DNA of 55,122 bases from positions 1 to 55,122 of the forward strand of contig CAJQKF010000035.1 of the NCBI GenBank assembly GCA_905478855.1, read 5' to 3'. Within the stretch, counting starts at the first letter, position 1. Each line of letters starts with the position of its first letter. The position numbers and the translations under genes are program-made. Origin of the DNA: an uncultured Gammaproteobacteria bacterium. Its GTDB lineage: Bacteria > Pseudomonadota > Gammaproteobacteria > Arenicellales > CAJQKF01. This document shows positions 9,458 through 18,290 of this stretch, piece after piece. The notes under the pieces are model-generated. The model worked only from the letters and a program-made list of their open reading frames with translations, searched no databases and was not told the DNA's origin.

Positions 9458-11065
9458 TTATTGTAGAGCTTTGCTTAGCTCTCGTAAAAATCTATTTTTA
9501 ACCAGCGAGTCAATATCGAAGTGTAAATTCGGATTGGATAACGTTCCGTCCACCAGAATGGGGATTTTAACGTTTTTGTTATCATCAAACCCGAGTTCAG
9601 TGTTGATTTTTACACGATTTCCGGGTACGTCGATAACTCCATCTCCAACGACATGATAGCCGCGACCATTAACATGCAGCGTTGTTGCCGTGGCAACACC
9701 ATTAGCAACATCGAAAGACGCTTCTGCACTATTGAACGCGGTATTTCCAGTGTTCTGCTTATCTAGGTGTGTGCCGGTTAAAAGTTCAACAATCGCGACC
9801 AAATCGAAATCAGCAATTGTTCCGGGACCGGCCACAACCTTAACATATCCATCTACCTGATCTATCGCCCCCCCGGTGCTAAGGGATAAGTCCGCGCTTA
9901 GTTTTGTAGTAACTGTATACGAATCGGATTGTAAAATTTCAATCTTGCTACTGTCTATATCGGTGACCCTAGCCCGCAAAGAGAATTGTTGATTATCGCT
10001 AAACGCTCGTAAGTCGATTGAACCATCGGCAACGCTAGCAGATAGCCTAATATCCGAATCTATAATCGCTTCTAGATTCAGTAAGGAAAGGTTAAGCCCT
10101 GGGGATAGAAAATTAATTTTCTCACTTAAAAGCATTTGCTGCTGGAGGTCGATCATCACCGCATCAGAGCTAAAAGCTAAGTTTTCCGAATTACTCAAAA
10201 CTCCAATAGTCAGACCGCTTAGCGATATACCCTGTTTAATTAGATCTCCATTTACTTTGGATACGTAGGTGTCAACCTTAGCTGCGCTTTCATCTTGATC
10301 AATAATTACGAGAAGGTCGTTGAGTTCAAAATGTGACAATTCGTCGTTTATTCTACTTAATGCGCTAATTGAAAATGTACCTTTGGTTTTTGGGAAACCA
10401 GATTGAAATTTAGCGGAAATTATTATCGGGTAAAATAGTGTATTAGATTTTTTCCCGGCTGAAACATTCAATTCTGAAATAATCGAAGCTAGATTATTAT
10501 TTACATAATGCGTTATCAGGCGACCATTTTCTGTGTCGATGCCAATGCTTGATAAATAGGCTAGAGCCGCGACAGTTAGTGCAGCAGGGTCTGCCCTTTC
10601 CGGTATATCTGCTCGAATCTTATCTCCGTTGAGAATGTTAACAAGATTGCTACTACCGTGTTTATCGATATATAGGGAAAATACTGGATTGATCAATTTT
10701 CCCTGAACATCGCGAGAGGACCTAGATAAGACTGCCCACCATCCAACTTTAAGTTCTAGTTTATCTATATTGAGAAAGGGCTCGCTACTAAACAAATCGG
10801 AAACTCTAACATTAGATAACGATATAAACGGTACCGGGAAAAAATGTATCTGCGCGTCTTTGTTGACAATAATCTGTAACCCTGTCTGCTGCTCAACTTG
10901 CCTTACTATGCGATCAAGGAAGATACGATCATCTACTAACGATATCACCCCCATTACACTAATCACGAACAGAACTAAGGCTACGAGTACTCTTCGCACT
11001 GTGCTGTTAGGTAATAAGTTACGCGGCAATAGGATTCTCAATGATATAGGCGAGGGCATCATCAA
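9458..11065 (-). CDS. AsmA-family envelope protein
   Basis: A 535-aa protein with one N-terminal membrane anchor (about residues 24-44) followed by a long beta-rich region. It opens with the family pattern of a helix, a basic-binding segment, then a TGLQI..NKDAQIHFFPVPFISLSNVRV stretch, and ends with the conserved AsmA C-terminal layout around DFDLVAIVELLTG and a G-x-G-x-IDVPG strand pair. AsmA-like proteins are bridge-like periplasmic proteins tied to lipid transport and outer-membrane assembly. The start is uncertain: ATG codons at 11065-11059 overlap the dusA coding end by 47 bases, while TTG and GTG codons just after the dusA stop would remove the overlap and leave the anchor intact. Confidence 0.8.
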   Translation of the reverse strand: MMMPSPISLRILLPRNLLPNSTVRRVLVALVLFVISVMGVISLVDDRIFLDRIVRQVEQQTGLQIIVNKDAQIHFFPVPFISLSNVRVSDLFSSEPFLNIDKLELKVGWWAVLSRSSRDVQGKLINPVFSLYIDKHGSSNLVNILNGDKIRADIPERADPAALTVAALAYLSSIGIDTENGRLITHYVNNNLASIISELNVSAGKKSNTLFYPIIISAKFQSGFPKTKGTFSISALSRINDELSHFELNDLLVIIDQDESAAKVDTYVSKVNGDLIKQGISLSGLTIGVLSNSENLAFSSDAVMIDLQQQMLLSEKINFLSPGLNLSLLNLEAIIDSDIRLSASVADGSIDLRAFSDNQQFSLRARVTDIDSSKIEILQSDSYTVTTKLSADLSLSTGGAIDQVDGYVKVVAGPGTIADFDLVAIVELLTGTHLDKQNTGNTAFNSAEASFDVANGVATATTLHVNGRGYHVVGDGVIDVPGNRVKINTELGFDDNKNVKIPILVDGTLSNPNLHFDIDSLVKNRFLRELSKALQ

Positions 11066-12002
11066 AAACCGAGATTCCTGCTCCTGACTTATGCATGTTT
11101 TCGCTCAAATGCCGTTTAAAGGCTTTTGTTCCGGGAATGCCTTGAAAAAGCCCCATTAAGGGCATGCAAAGATGCCTGAGGTAAATATCATTATCCAGTT
11201 CTTCCATCATGTACTGACGATATGCTTCAACTATTGATGCACGGTCAAAAGCGTGAGGTTCTGCGCCGTAAACAGTTGAATCAACATCAGCAAGAAATGC
11301 CGGGTTTTGAAATACCTCCCGTCCAACCATTACACCGTCCACGTTTTCCAAATGCTGTTTGATCGACGAATAATCCTTTATTCCTCCGTTGATAATAAAC
11401 TCGATTTCCGGGAACTCATCTTTAAGTTGGTATACACGCTCATATTGAAGCGGTGGAATATCTCTGTTTTGCTTGGGACTTAAACCACTTAACCACGCTT
11501 TACGAGCATGAATGGTGAAACTGTCACAGCCTGATTCAGCGACTGTTGCAATAAAATCTCGCACAAATTCATAATTATCCTGGTGATCAATACCCAACCG
11601 ACACTTGACCGTCACTGGGCAATCAGAAACTCGAATCATCTGTGATACACAATCTTTAACTAATGAAGGCTTTGCCATCAAACACGCGCCAAACATACCT
11701 GACTGAACCCTATCACTTGGGCAGCCAACATTTAAATTAACCTCCTGAAAGCCGGCTCGGTTTGAAAGCTCAGTGCAATATGCAAGTTCTGCAGGGTTGC
11801 TTCCACCCAATTGGATGGCCAGTGGATATTCCTCGATCCTATGAGTAAGAAAACGAGATTGGTCGCCATGAATCAGCGCACCGGTAGTAACCATCTCGGT
11901 ATACTGCAACATGCGTTGACTAAATAGTCGAAAGAAATATCGTGTATGCCGTGTTGTCCAATCAAGCATCGGTGCAACACTAAATTTTCGATCTAATACC
12001 AT
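11019..12002 (-). CDS. dusA: tRNA-dihydrouridine(20/20a) synthase DusA
   Basis: A 327-aa flavoprotein that reduces U20/U20a in the tRNA D-loop with NADPH. The start is placed at ATG 12002 because DusA proteins begin a few residues before the FSVAPMLDWT motif; an upstream in-frame ATG at 12041 would add 13 atypical residues. An AAGGAA stretch lies about 14 bases upstream. Other landmarks are LQLGGSNP, NVGCPSDRVQSG with the catalytic cysteine in GACLM, VKCRLGID, HARKAWL and GVMVGRE. It is divergent from paaA. The short inverted repeat AACCTT/AAGGTT at 12042-12060 lies just upstream. Confidence 0.95.
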   Translation of the reverse strand: MVLDRKFSVAPMLDWTTRHTRYFFRLFSQRMLQYTEMVTTGALIHGDQSRFLTHRIEEYPLAIQLGGSNPAELAYCTELSNRAGFQEVNLNVGCPSDRVQSGMFGACLMAKPSLVKDCVSQMIRVSDCPVTVKCRLGIDHQDNYEFVRDFIATVAESGCDSFTIHARKAWLSGLSPKQNRDIPPLQYERVYQLKDEFPEIEFIINGGIKDYSSIKQHLENVDGVMVGREVFQNPAFLADVDSTVYGAEPHAFDRASIVEAYRQYMMEELDNDIYLRHLCMPLMGLFQGIPGTKAFKRHLSENMHKSGAGISVFDDALAYIIENPIAA

Positions 12003-12118
12003 TAAAATACAGAGAGTTCCTTTACTGCAAAAATTAATCATAACCTTCTAACAAAAGGTTGGCGCAGACTACCACAGTGAATTGGTGATGTAGGTTAACG
12101 CCCATTGTTTGAATGGCC

Positions 12119-12140
12119 ATCAATTTTGTCAAAAATTGAT
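12119..12140. promoter_or_regulatory. 22-base inverted repeat upstream of paaA, candidate operator
   Basis: ATCAATTTT at 12119-12127 is the exact complement of 12132-12140, with a GTCA spacer. It lies 63 bases before the paaA start and includes a TTGTCA that could act as a -35. A 9-bp near-palindrome at this place suits a dimeric repressor such as a TetR- or GntR-type Paa regulator, but I do not match it to a named operator and no regulator gene is adjacent. Confidence 0.4.
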
Positions 12141-12202
12141 CCTATTTTTCTCACATTTCGGTATTATGCTAATTATAGTATAACCAACACTGAACGCAAT
12201 CG

Positions 12203-13180
12203 ATGTATTCTCAAGTAATTGACGAACAACCTGTGAGCTCCGATGAGTTAAATGCCCAAGAAGCTTTATTTCAAGAAAAAATCGATAACGATATAAAAAT
12301 CGAACCTCGCGACTGGATGCCGGACGGCTATCGAAAGACACTTATTCGACAAATATCCCAACATGCTCATTCTGAAATCGTCGGGATGCTGCCGGAAGGA
12401 AAGTGGCTAACACGAGCACCAAGCCTAACTCGCAAATCCATCTTACTTGCAAAAGTTCAGGATGAAGGTGGACATGGACTTTATCTCTATAGCGCAGCCG
12501 AGACCCTTGGAGTAACCCGAGATGAGATGTATTTAGCTTTACATTCTGGGAAAGCCAAATATTCTAGTATTTTTAATTACCCAACCCTTACATGGGCAGA
12601 TATAGGTGTTATCGGCTGGTTGGTTGATGGCGCAGCGATTATGAATCAAGTACCACTGCAACGTTGTTCCTACGGACCTTATGCGAGAGCCATGGTCAGA
12701 ATTTGTAAGGAAGAAAGTTTTCATCAACGCCAGGGTTTTGAAATGCTAATCACGCTTTGTAAAGGCAAACCTGTGCAAAAGGCAATGGCACAGGATGCAT
12801 TGAATCGTTGGTGGTGGCCGAGTTTAATGATGTTTGGTCCGCCTGATGCAGACTCGGTGCATAGTGCTCAGTCGATGCGCTGGAAGATTAAGATGAACGG
12901 TAATGACGAGTTACGACAAAAATTTGTTGATGTCTGTGTACCACAAGCGGAATTACTCGGATTAACTATTCCTGATAATAAAATCATTTGGAACGAAGAG
13001 TGGCAACAACATGATTTTGGCGAAGTAAACTGGGACGAATTCTATAATGTACTTAAAGGCAATGGCGTATGTAATCGTGAACGACTGAAAGCACGAGTTG
13101 ATGCATGGGAAGACGGCGCTTGGGTTCGAGATGCGGCTAAAGCTTATGCAGTAAAAAGACAACGGAGCAGTAGTTTATGA
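12203..13180 (+). CDS. paaA: 1,2-phenylacetyl-CoA epoxidase, catalytic subunit PaaA
   Basis: The 325-aa protein is a ferritin-like diiron oxygenase subunit. PaaA with PaaC forms the core that epoxidises the ring of phenylacetyl-CoA using O2. It shows the expected diiron helices: [12 protein letters not shown], then [17 protein letters not shown] with the E-x-x-H pair, and [14 protein letters not shown] with the second E-x-x-H pair. Length is close to the usual PaaA. The ATG at 12203 follows no clear ribosome-binding site. It opens a tight operon; its stop overlaps the paaB start by four bases (ATGA). Confidence 0.97.
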   Translation: MYSQVIDEQPVSSDELNAQEALFQEKIDNDIKIEPRDWMPDGYRKTLIRQISQHAHSEIVGMLPEGKWLTRAPSLTRKSILLAKVQDEGGHGLYLYSAAETLGVTRDEMYLALHSGKAKYSSIFNYPTLTWADIGVIGWLVDGAAIMNQVPLQRCSYGPYARAMVRICKEESFHQRQGFEMLITLCKGKPVQKAMAQDALNRWWWPSLMMFGPPDADSVHSAQSMRWKIKMNGNDELRQKFVDVCVPQAELLGLTIPDNKIIWNEEWQQHDFGEVNWDEFYNVLKGNGVCNRERLKARVDAWEDGAWVRDAAKAYAVKRQRSSSL

Positions 13181-13458
13181 GTGAGTGGCCCTTATGGGAA
13201 GTTTTTATTCGAAGCCAACACGGATTGGCCCATCGACATGTTGGAAGTTTACACGCCCCAACCTCTGAAATGGCTGTATGCAATGCCCGAGATGTTTATA
13301 CACGCCGCAATGAAGGCGTGAGCATATGGGTAGTAAAATCCGCGGATATCAGTGCGAGTGAGCCAAATAATAAAGATATGTTGTTTGAACCGTCTCATGA
13401 CAAAATATTTCGGCATCCTACCTTTTACGACTTACCTGATGATGTCGATTACATGTAG
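13177..13458 (+). CDS. paaB: 1,2-phenylacetyl-CoA epoxidase subunit PaaB
   Basis: A 93-aa protein of normal PaaB size, starting [24 protein letters not shown], which is the family hallmark split here by words: WPLWEVFIR, then [12 protein letters not shown]. It continues with the A[10 protein letters not shown] block. PaaB is a small non-catalytic bridge subunit of the epoxidase multicomponent complex. The ATG overlaps the paaA stop by four bases, implying translational coupling, and paaC follows after 11 bases. Confidence 0.96.
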   Translation: MSEWPLWEVFIRSQHGLAHRHVGSLHAPTSEMAVCNARDVYTRRNEGVSIWVVKSADISASEPNNKDMLFEPSHDKIFRHPTFYDLPDDVDYM

Positions 13459-13469
13459 ACCTTTATGAC

Positions 13470-14216
13470 ATGAATAATAATATAGAAGAACTGTCTCTTT
13501 CGCTATTTATGGGCGATAACAATTTGATCCTATCTCATCGTCTTAGCGAGTGGACAGGGCATGCTCCGGTTTTGGAGGAAGAACTGGCATTAGCCAATGT
13601 TGCACTGGATCTTTTAGGCCAAGCTAGAATGTGGCTGGAATATGCTGCTGAGATAAGTGAAGATTATAAGACTGCTGACGATTTGGCTTATAAAAGAGAA
13701 ATCTGGGAATTCCGAAACGTTGCACTAGTTGAACAACCAAACGGACATTTTGGCGATACTATTGTCCGACAATTTTATTATGATAATTGGCATAAACTCA
13801 TTCTTGAACACTTATATCAAAGCGAGAACGAGCGCATAGCGGGTATCGCCGAAAAATCTCTGAAAGAGGTGCGCTACCATCTTGAAAGAAGCGCACAATG
13901 GACCGTGTTGCTAGGCGATGGCACTGAGGAAAGTCATAATAAACTACAAACGTCAGTTAATCACTTTTGGCCTTATGCTTTGGAACTTTGCAATACGAAC
14001 ACAGCTAATTCTGGGTTCGATGATGATTTAGCATCACTATCCAGACAAACTTGGATTGATTCACTCAGTAACATAATTGCCGAAGCTACACTGCAGTTAC
14101 CAGAAACAGAATTTTCTTATTCCGGTGGGCGTGAAGGAATTCATACTGAACATCTTAGTTTGATACTGGCAGAAATGCAGTGCTTGCCCCGAGCGTATCC
14201 TGGCACACAGTGGTAG
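13470..14216 (+). CDS. paaC: 1,2-phenylacetyl-CoA epoxidase structural subunit PaaC
   Basis: A 248-aa ferritin-like protein that pairs with PaaA but lacks the full diiron ligand set, as is normal for PaaC. It shows the GDNNLILSHRLSEWTGHAP opening, LDLLGQARMWLEYA, and KEVRYHLERSAQW. It stabilises the catalytic subunit and contributes to CoA-substrate binding. It sits between paaB and paaD with almost no spacing; the paaD start comes two bases after its stop. Confidence 0.96.
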   Translation: MNNNIEELSLSLFMGDNNLILSHRLSEWTGHAPVLEEELALANVALDLLGQARMWLEYAAEISEDYKTADDLAYKREIWEFRNVALVEQPNGHFGDTIVRQFYYDNWHKLILEHLYQSENERIAGIAEKSLKEVRYHLERSAQWTVLLGDGTEESHNKLQTSVNHFWPYALELCNTNTANSGFDDDLASLSRQTWIDSLSNIIAEATLQLPETEFSYSGGREGIHTEHLSLILAEMQCLPRAYPGTQW

Positions 14217-14218
14217 GT

Positions 14219-14686
14219 ATGATGCAACACGATGATATTTGGAAAATTCTTGAAGGCATTCCTGACCCCGAAATTCCCGTAGTTTCAATTGCCGAGCTTG
14301 GCATGATACGCGGAATAGACTTCGACGATACCGGCACTGAGGCGATTAGTATTACGTTATCTCCAACTTATAGTGGATGCCCTGCTACCGACACAATTAT
14401 CTCCGATATTAAAAACACCTTATTCGACAAAGGATTTAAAAATACAACCGTAAAAATACAACTTTCACCTGCCTGGACTACCGACTGGATATCAGCGAGT
14501 GCTATTTCCAAGTTAAGGGCCTATGGGATAGCCCCTCCCTTACCGAGAGGAGAAAGCCAACCCGAATGCCCGCAATGTAATTCTACTAATACTCAATTAG
14601 TATCCCAATTTGGATCAACTCCATGCAAATCACTGCATTGTTGTATGAGCTGTTTGGAACCATTTGACTATTTTAAATGCCATTAA
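14219..14686 (+). CDS. paaD: PaaD, MIP18/SufT-family protein with zinc-ribbon tail
   Basis: A 155-aa protein from ATG 14219, immediately after the paaC stop; a GTG at 14180 inside paaC would add an atypical extension. Residues about 1-90 form a DUF59/MIP18-like domain (DPEIPVVSIAELGM, then TYSGCPATD), and the C-terminus has four cysteines in CPQC and CMSC separated by the FGSTPCK motif. PaaD is thought to help assemble or insert iron cofactors for the Paa epoxidase; it is needed for activity but is not a subunit of the catalytic core. Its place in the order A-B-C-D-E is canonical. Confidence 0.94.
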   Translation: MMQHDDIWKILEGIPDPEIPVVSIAELGMIRGIDFDDTGTEAISITLSPTYSGCPATDTIISDIKNTLFDKGFKNTTVKIQLSPAWTTDWISASAISKLRAYGIAPPLPRGESQPECPQCNSTNTQLVSQFGSTPCKSLHCCMSCLEPFDYFKCH

Positions 14687-14700
14687 GATAACCCAAAAAC

Positions 14701-15774
14701 ATGTCGACTCTCTTTCATCCTTTGACCGTGACAAAAATTGAACAGAATACTCGTGATTCGATTGTTGTAACCCTAATTCCTGAAGATAGTCATGAAGACA
14801 CCTTTACCTATTTACAAGGCCAACACCTAACCTTGCGTGCGATGGTAAACAACGAAGAAATGCGTCGATCTTATTCCATATGCAGCGGCGTGCAGGAGCA
14901 ACAGCTTCGGATCGGTATTAAACAGATTGCCGATGGTGCATTTTCCAATTGGGCTGCAGAGAACCTTAAGGTCGGTTACCAAATTGATAGTCTTGTGCCA
15001 ACTGGAAATTTTCGTATTGAACTCGAATCAACAGCGCGAAATCGCTATGTTGCATTTGTTGTCGGCAGCGGAATAACACCGATATTAAGTATTATTAAAT
15101 CCACACTTAAAGCAGAACCACACAGCCAATTTACGCTTTTTTATGGAAATCGTTCTTCATCGAGCATCATGTTCCGAGAGGAAATTGATGATCTTAAGAA
15201 TAAATATCTGCAACGTCTTCAAGTCATACATGTATTGAGTCGTGAAAAACAAGATATTGCGATGTTTAATGGCAAATTAGATAAACAGAAATGTTTGCAT
15301 CTACTGAAACATTGGTTCGGAGAAAGACCCTTGAGTTATGCTTTTTTATGTGGACCTCAGACTATGATGGCACAAACAGAAGAAGCGTTGAAAGAGTTCG
15401 GGGTTAAGGCTGACAATATAAAGTATGAACTGTTCGCAAACCCTTTACAGCAAATGAGTTCCATTAGGGAACAATCGTCGAATAAGGACTGTAACGAACA
15501 TACCCTGCTCTTAACTATAGACGGGAGGCAGCATCAATTACAGATGGGAACCGGCCAACAATCTGTACTCGACACAGCAATTATGAACGGCATCGAAGTG
15601 CCATACGCTTGTAAAGCAGGTGTATGTTCAAGCTGCAAAGCCATGCTGGTTGATGGAAATGTGGAGATGGACGCAAATTTTGCGCTGGAAGACTACGAAA
15701 TAGAACGTGGTTATGTGCTGACATGTCAAAGCTACGCTATATCTTCTACGTTAAGCATTGATTACGACCAATAA
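14701..15774 (+). CDS. paaE: phenylacetyl-CoA epoxidase reductase PaaE
   Basis: A 357-aa NADPH-dependent reductase supplying electrons to PaaAC. The N-terminal half is a ferredoxin-NADP reductase module: flavin-binding RRSYSICSG and nucleotide-binding VGSGITPILS followed by FYGNRSS. The last about 90 residues are a plant-type 2Fe-2S ferredoxin with CKAGVCSSCKAM and a distal LTCQS cysteine. All four cluster cysteines are present. It lies 14 bases after paaD. Domain order and length match the family. Confidence 0.96.
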   Translation: MSTLFHPLTVTKIEQNTRDSIVVTLIPEDSHEDTFTYLQGQHLTLRAMVNNEEMRRSYSICSGVQEQQLRIGIKQIADGAFSNWAAENLKVGYQIDSLVPTGNFRIELESTARNRYVAFVVGSGITPILSIIKSTLKAEPHSQFTLFYGNRSSSSIMFREEIDDLKNKYLQRLQVIHVLSREKQDIAMFNGKLDKQKCLHLLKHWFGERPLSYAFLCGPQTMMAQTEEALKEFGVKADNIKYELFANPLQQMSSIREQSSNKDCNEHTLLLTIDGRQHQLQMGTGQQSVLDTAIMNGIEVPYACKAGVCSSCKAMLVDGNVEMDANFALEDYEIERGYVLTCQSYAISSTLSIDYDQ

Positions 15775-15802
15775 CAAACACGCTAGCTGAACTATTTCCC
15801 CT

Positions 15803-17821
15803 ATGTCTATTTTGAAACTTCAGAGCCTGGTTGCAAATAAATGGGTTGATACTGGTCCGGTAAGACGAGAGTTACTTGATCCTGTTACTCAGGAACCGAT
15901 TGCTTTTTTACAAGATGGTTTACCCGATTTTTCGGAAATGCTGTATTACGCAAGGAATATAGGTCGAAGTAATATTCAATCTCTGACCTTTCACAAACGC
16001 GCCCTACTCCTAAAAAAACTAGGTGTTTTTCTGCTTGAGCACAAAGAAAAGTATTATGAACTTTCGACACGCAGTGGTGCGACAAGAACGGACTCCTGGA
16101 TTGATATAGATGGCGGCATTGGAACGTTATTTACTTATTCCGGGAAAGGTCGAAGAGAGTTGCCCAATTCCTTTCATGTTATTGACGGTGATCCGGAAAT
16201 TCTGTCTAAGGACGCTACGTTTATTGGTCAGCATGTTTATTCACCGCTAGAAGGTTCTGCAGTGCATATAAATGCGTTTAATTTTCCTTGCTGGGGAATG
16301 CTTGAAAAATTTGCACCGTGTTTCCTTGCCGGTATGCCTAGCATCATAAAACCGGCTTCTCAAACATGTTACATAACAGAAGCAATAGTACGTGATATTG
16401 TTTCGTCGAACATATTACCTTTGGGATCACTCCAACTTGTTTGTGGTGATGTAGGAGCGTTACTAAAACAACTGAATTATCAAGATGTCGTAACATTTAC
16501 CGGTTCCCAGGCCACTGGCAGAATCATTAAGACAAACGCTTGTCTCATTGATAATAACGTTCGTTTTCATATGGAAACCGATTCTTTAAACAGCATTATC
16601 TTAGGTCATGATGTTACGTCTGACAGCCTTGAATTTCGGATGTTTGTTCGTGAAGTGGTGACGGAAATGACGGTTAAGGCGGGACAAAAATGCACTGCAA
16701 TTCGTCGTGTCATCGTGCCGGAATCAATCAAAGATATCGTAGTCGAGAAACTCAAGGAACGACTTGCTCAGGTGAAGATTGGTGATCCGCGTTTGCTAGA
16801 AACAAAAATGGGCCCACTCGCAAGTATATCGCATAGAGAGGATGTAACTCGCGAAGCGGAAAAACTTGCCGCAAGCTGCGAAACAGTTATAGGCGCAATA
16901 GAATCACACTCGAATGCATTTACCGAACCGGTGGTTTTTCTTAGTCAGTTACCAACAACAGAGTGTCCGTCGAATTTAATCGAAGTATTTGGTCCGATGT
17001 GCACTATTCAAACCTATCAAAATGATGACGAGGCTATTGATATTGCTCGAGCAGGAAAAGGCAGCCTGGTTGGCTCGATCGTTAGCAATGATAGAAATGT
17101 AACAACTAAACTTATAGACGGACTATTTGCCCACCATGGACGACTTCTGGTTTTAAATCGACATTGCCAAAAAACGTCAACCGGTCATGGTTCTCCCCTT
17201 CCTGTTCTTCTTCACGGCGGACCCGGACGCGCTGGTGGCGCAGAAGAACTCGGCGGTTTACGAAGTATTTACGCGTATATGCAACGCACCGCCATTCAAG
17301 GGCATCCAGATATGCTAACCAGCATTTGTCAAAAATGGCTACCAGGGGCAACTAAAAATCTAACTCATAAACATCCTTTTCAAATGCATTTCGATGAACT
17401 GTCAATCGGTGATTCTCTTCGCACAAAGTCTAGAAAAGTTTCACTTGACGATATTGAACATTTCGCCCATTTTACCGGGGACCGATTTTATGCTCATATG
17501 GACGAAGCATTGGCTCGTGCAAACCCATTCTTTGAGGGGCGTGTGGCTCATGGTTATTTCATTATATCTGCTGCTGCTGGCTTATTCGTAGATCCTGAAC
17601 CGGGGCCGGTTTTAGCCAATTACGGTCTAGAAAGCCTTCGATTCACCCAACCGGTTTATCCGGACGATGAAATAACCGTGTCGCTTACATGTAAACACAA
17701 AACTGCCCGTGAAGGGGAACGATATGGTGAGGTCCGTTGGGATACAACCGTGCTAAACCAGGATAATTTAGTGGTTGCGCAATACGATGTGTTAACTCTT
17801 GTCGAACAATCGAGTCATTAA
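15803..17821 (+). CDS. paaZ: bifunctional oxepin-CoA hydrolase/semialdehyde dehydrogenase PaaZ
   Basis: A 672-aa fusion. Residues about 1-520 are an aldehyde dehydrogenase (NAFNFPCWG, FTGSQATG, and the nucleophilic cysteine in GQKCTAIRR), which oxidises the semialdehyde intermediate. The C-terminal about 140 residues are a MaoC-type hot-dog hydratase (FTGDRFYAHMD, FEGRVAHGYFI) that hydrolytically opens the oxepin-CoA ring. Both halves look intact. It follows paaE by 28 bases. Within this window the pathway stops here: ligase PaaK, isomerase PaaG and the later beta-oxidation genes are not present. It converges on yjbQ with 26 bases between stops. Confidence 0.96.
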   Translation: MSILKLQSLVANKWVDTGPVRRELLDPVTQEPIAFLQDGLPDFSEMLYYARNIGRSNIQSLTFHKRALLLKKLGVFLLEHKEKYYELSTRSGATRTDSWIDIDGGIGTLFTYSGKGRRELPNSFHVIDGDPEILSKDATFIGQHVYSPLEGSAVHINAFNFPCWGMLEKFAPCFLAGMPSIIKPASQTCYITEAIVRDIVSSNILPLGSLQLVCGDVGALLKQLNYQDVVTFTGSQATGRIIKTNACLIDNNVRFHMETDSLNSIILGHDVTSDSLEFRMFVREVVTEMTVKAGQKCTAIRRVIVPESIKDIVVEKLKERLAQVKIGDPRLLETKMGPLASISHREDVTREAEKLAASCETVIGAIESHSNAFTEPVVFLSQLPTTECPSNLIEVFGPMCTIQTYQNDDEAIDIARAGKGSLVGSIVSNDRNVTTKLIDGLFAHHGRLLVLNRHCQKTSTGHGSPLPVLLHGGPGRAGGAEELGGLRSIYAYMQRTAIQGHPDMLTSICQKWLPGATKNLTHKHPFQMHFDELSIGDSLRTKSRKVSLDDIEHFAHFTGDRFYAHMDEALARANPFFEGRVAHGYFIISAAAGLFVDPEPGPVLANYGLESLRFTQPVYPDDEITVSLTCKHKTAREGERYGEVRWDTTVLNQDNLVVAQYDVLTLVEQSSH

Positions 17822-17847
17822 GATAACGTCTTTTGTGGATAAATACG

Positions 17848-18267
17848 TCAGTTTGATCCGTTTATAGTAATAATAATAGTTCTATTATGAGCGGATGTTC
17901 GATGTTCCCAGATATAAACTCCCTGCCAAACTCCCAGTAATGGCTTTCCCTTACCAATTGGCAAAGATAATGACGATTCCGTCAAAATTGTCCGAACGTG
18001 GGCCGACATATCATCGGGACCTTCTGCAACATGGACATAACGCGGATCAGCGTCGGGAACAAGATCCCGAAAAAAGAGTTCCATATCGTGTCTCACATCC
18101 GAATCAGCATTTTCTGTCATTACTATTGATGCACTAGTATGTTGAATAAAAATATGGCATAACCCGACTCGGACTCCGCTTTCTTTTACGATTCTACCAA
18201 TTTCCGATGTCACATCGTAGGTGCCTCTTCCTTCAGTTAGGATTTGAATACGCTGTTGAAACCACAT
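17848..18267 (-). CDS. YjbQ-family (UPF0047) protein
   Basis: A 139-aa single-domain protein of normal length for the family. It shows the histidine-rich motifs CHIFIQHTSAS, GPDDMSAHVR and GVWQGVYIWEHR. Family members have weak thiamine-phosphate-synthase-like activity in some reports, but the physiological role is not settled, so I give no symbol. It is divergent from gshA with only 23 bases between start codons, so the two promoters must overlap each other or the coding regions. Confidence 0.9.
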   Translation of the reverse strand: MWFQQRIQILTEGRGTYDVTSEIGRIVKESGVRVGLCHIFIQHTSASIVMTENADSDVRHDMELFFRDLVPDADPRYVHVAEGPDDMSAHVRTILTESSLSLPIGKGKPLLGVWQGVYIWEHRTSAHNRTIIITINGSN

Positions 18268-18290
18268 CTATATTTACCAAGGATTATTGT

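Noticed and set aside
11066-12041. Upstream ATG at 12041 as the dusA start
   Set aside because: It would add 13 residues before the conserved FSVAPMLDWT region and its only AAGG is two bases from the ATG, too close to work well.
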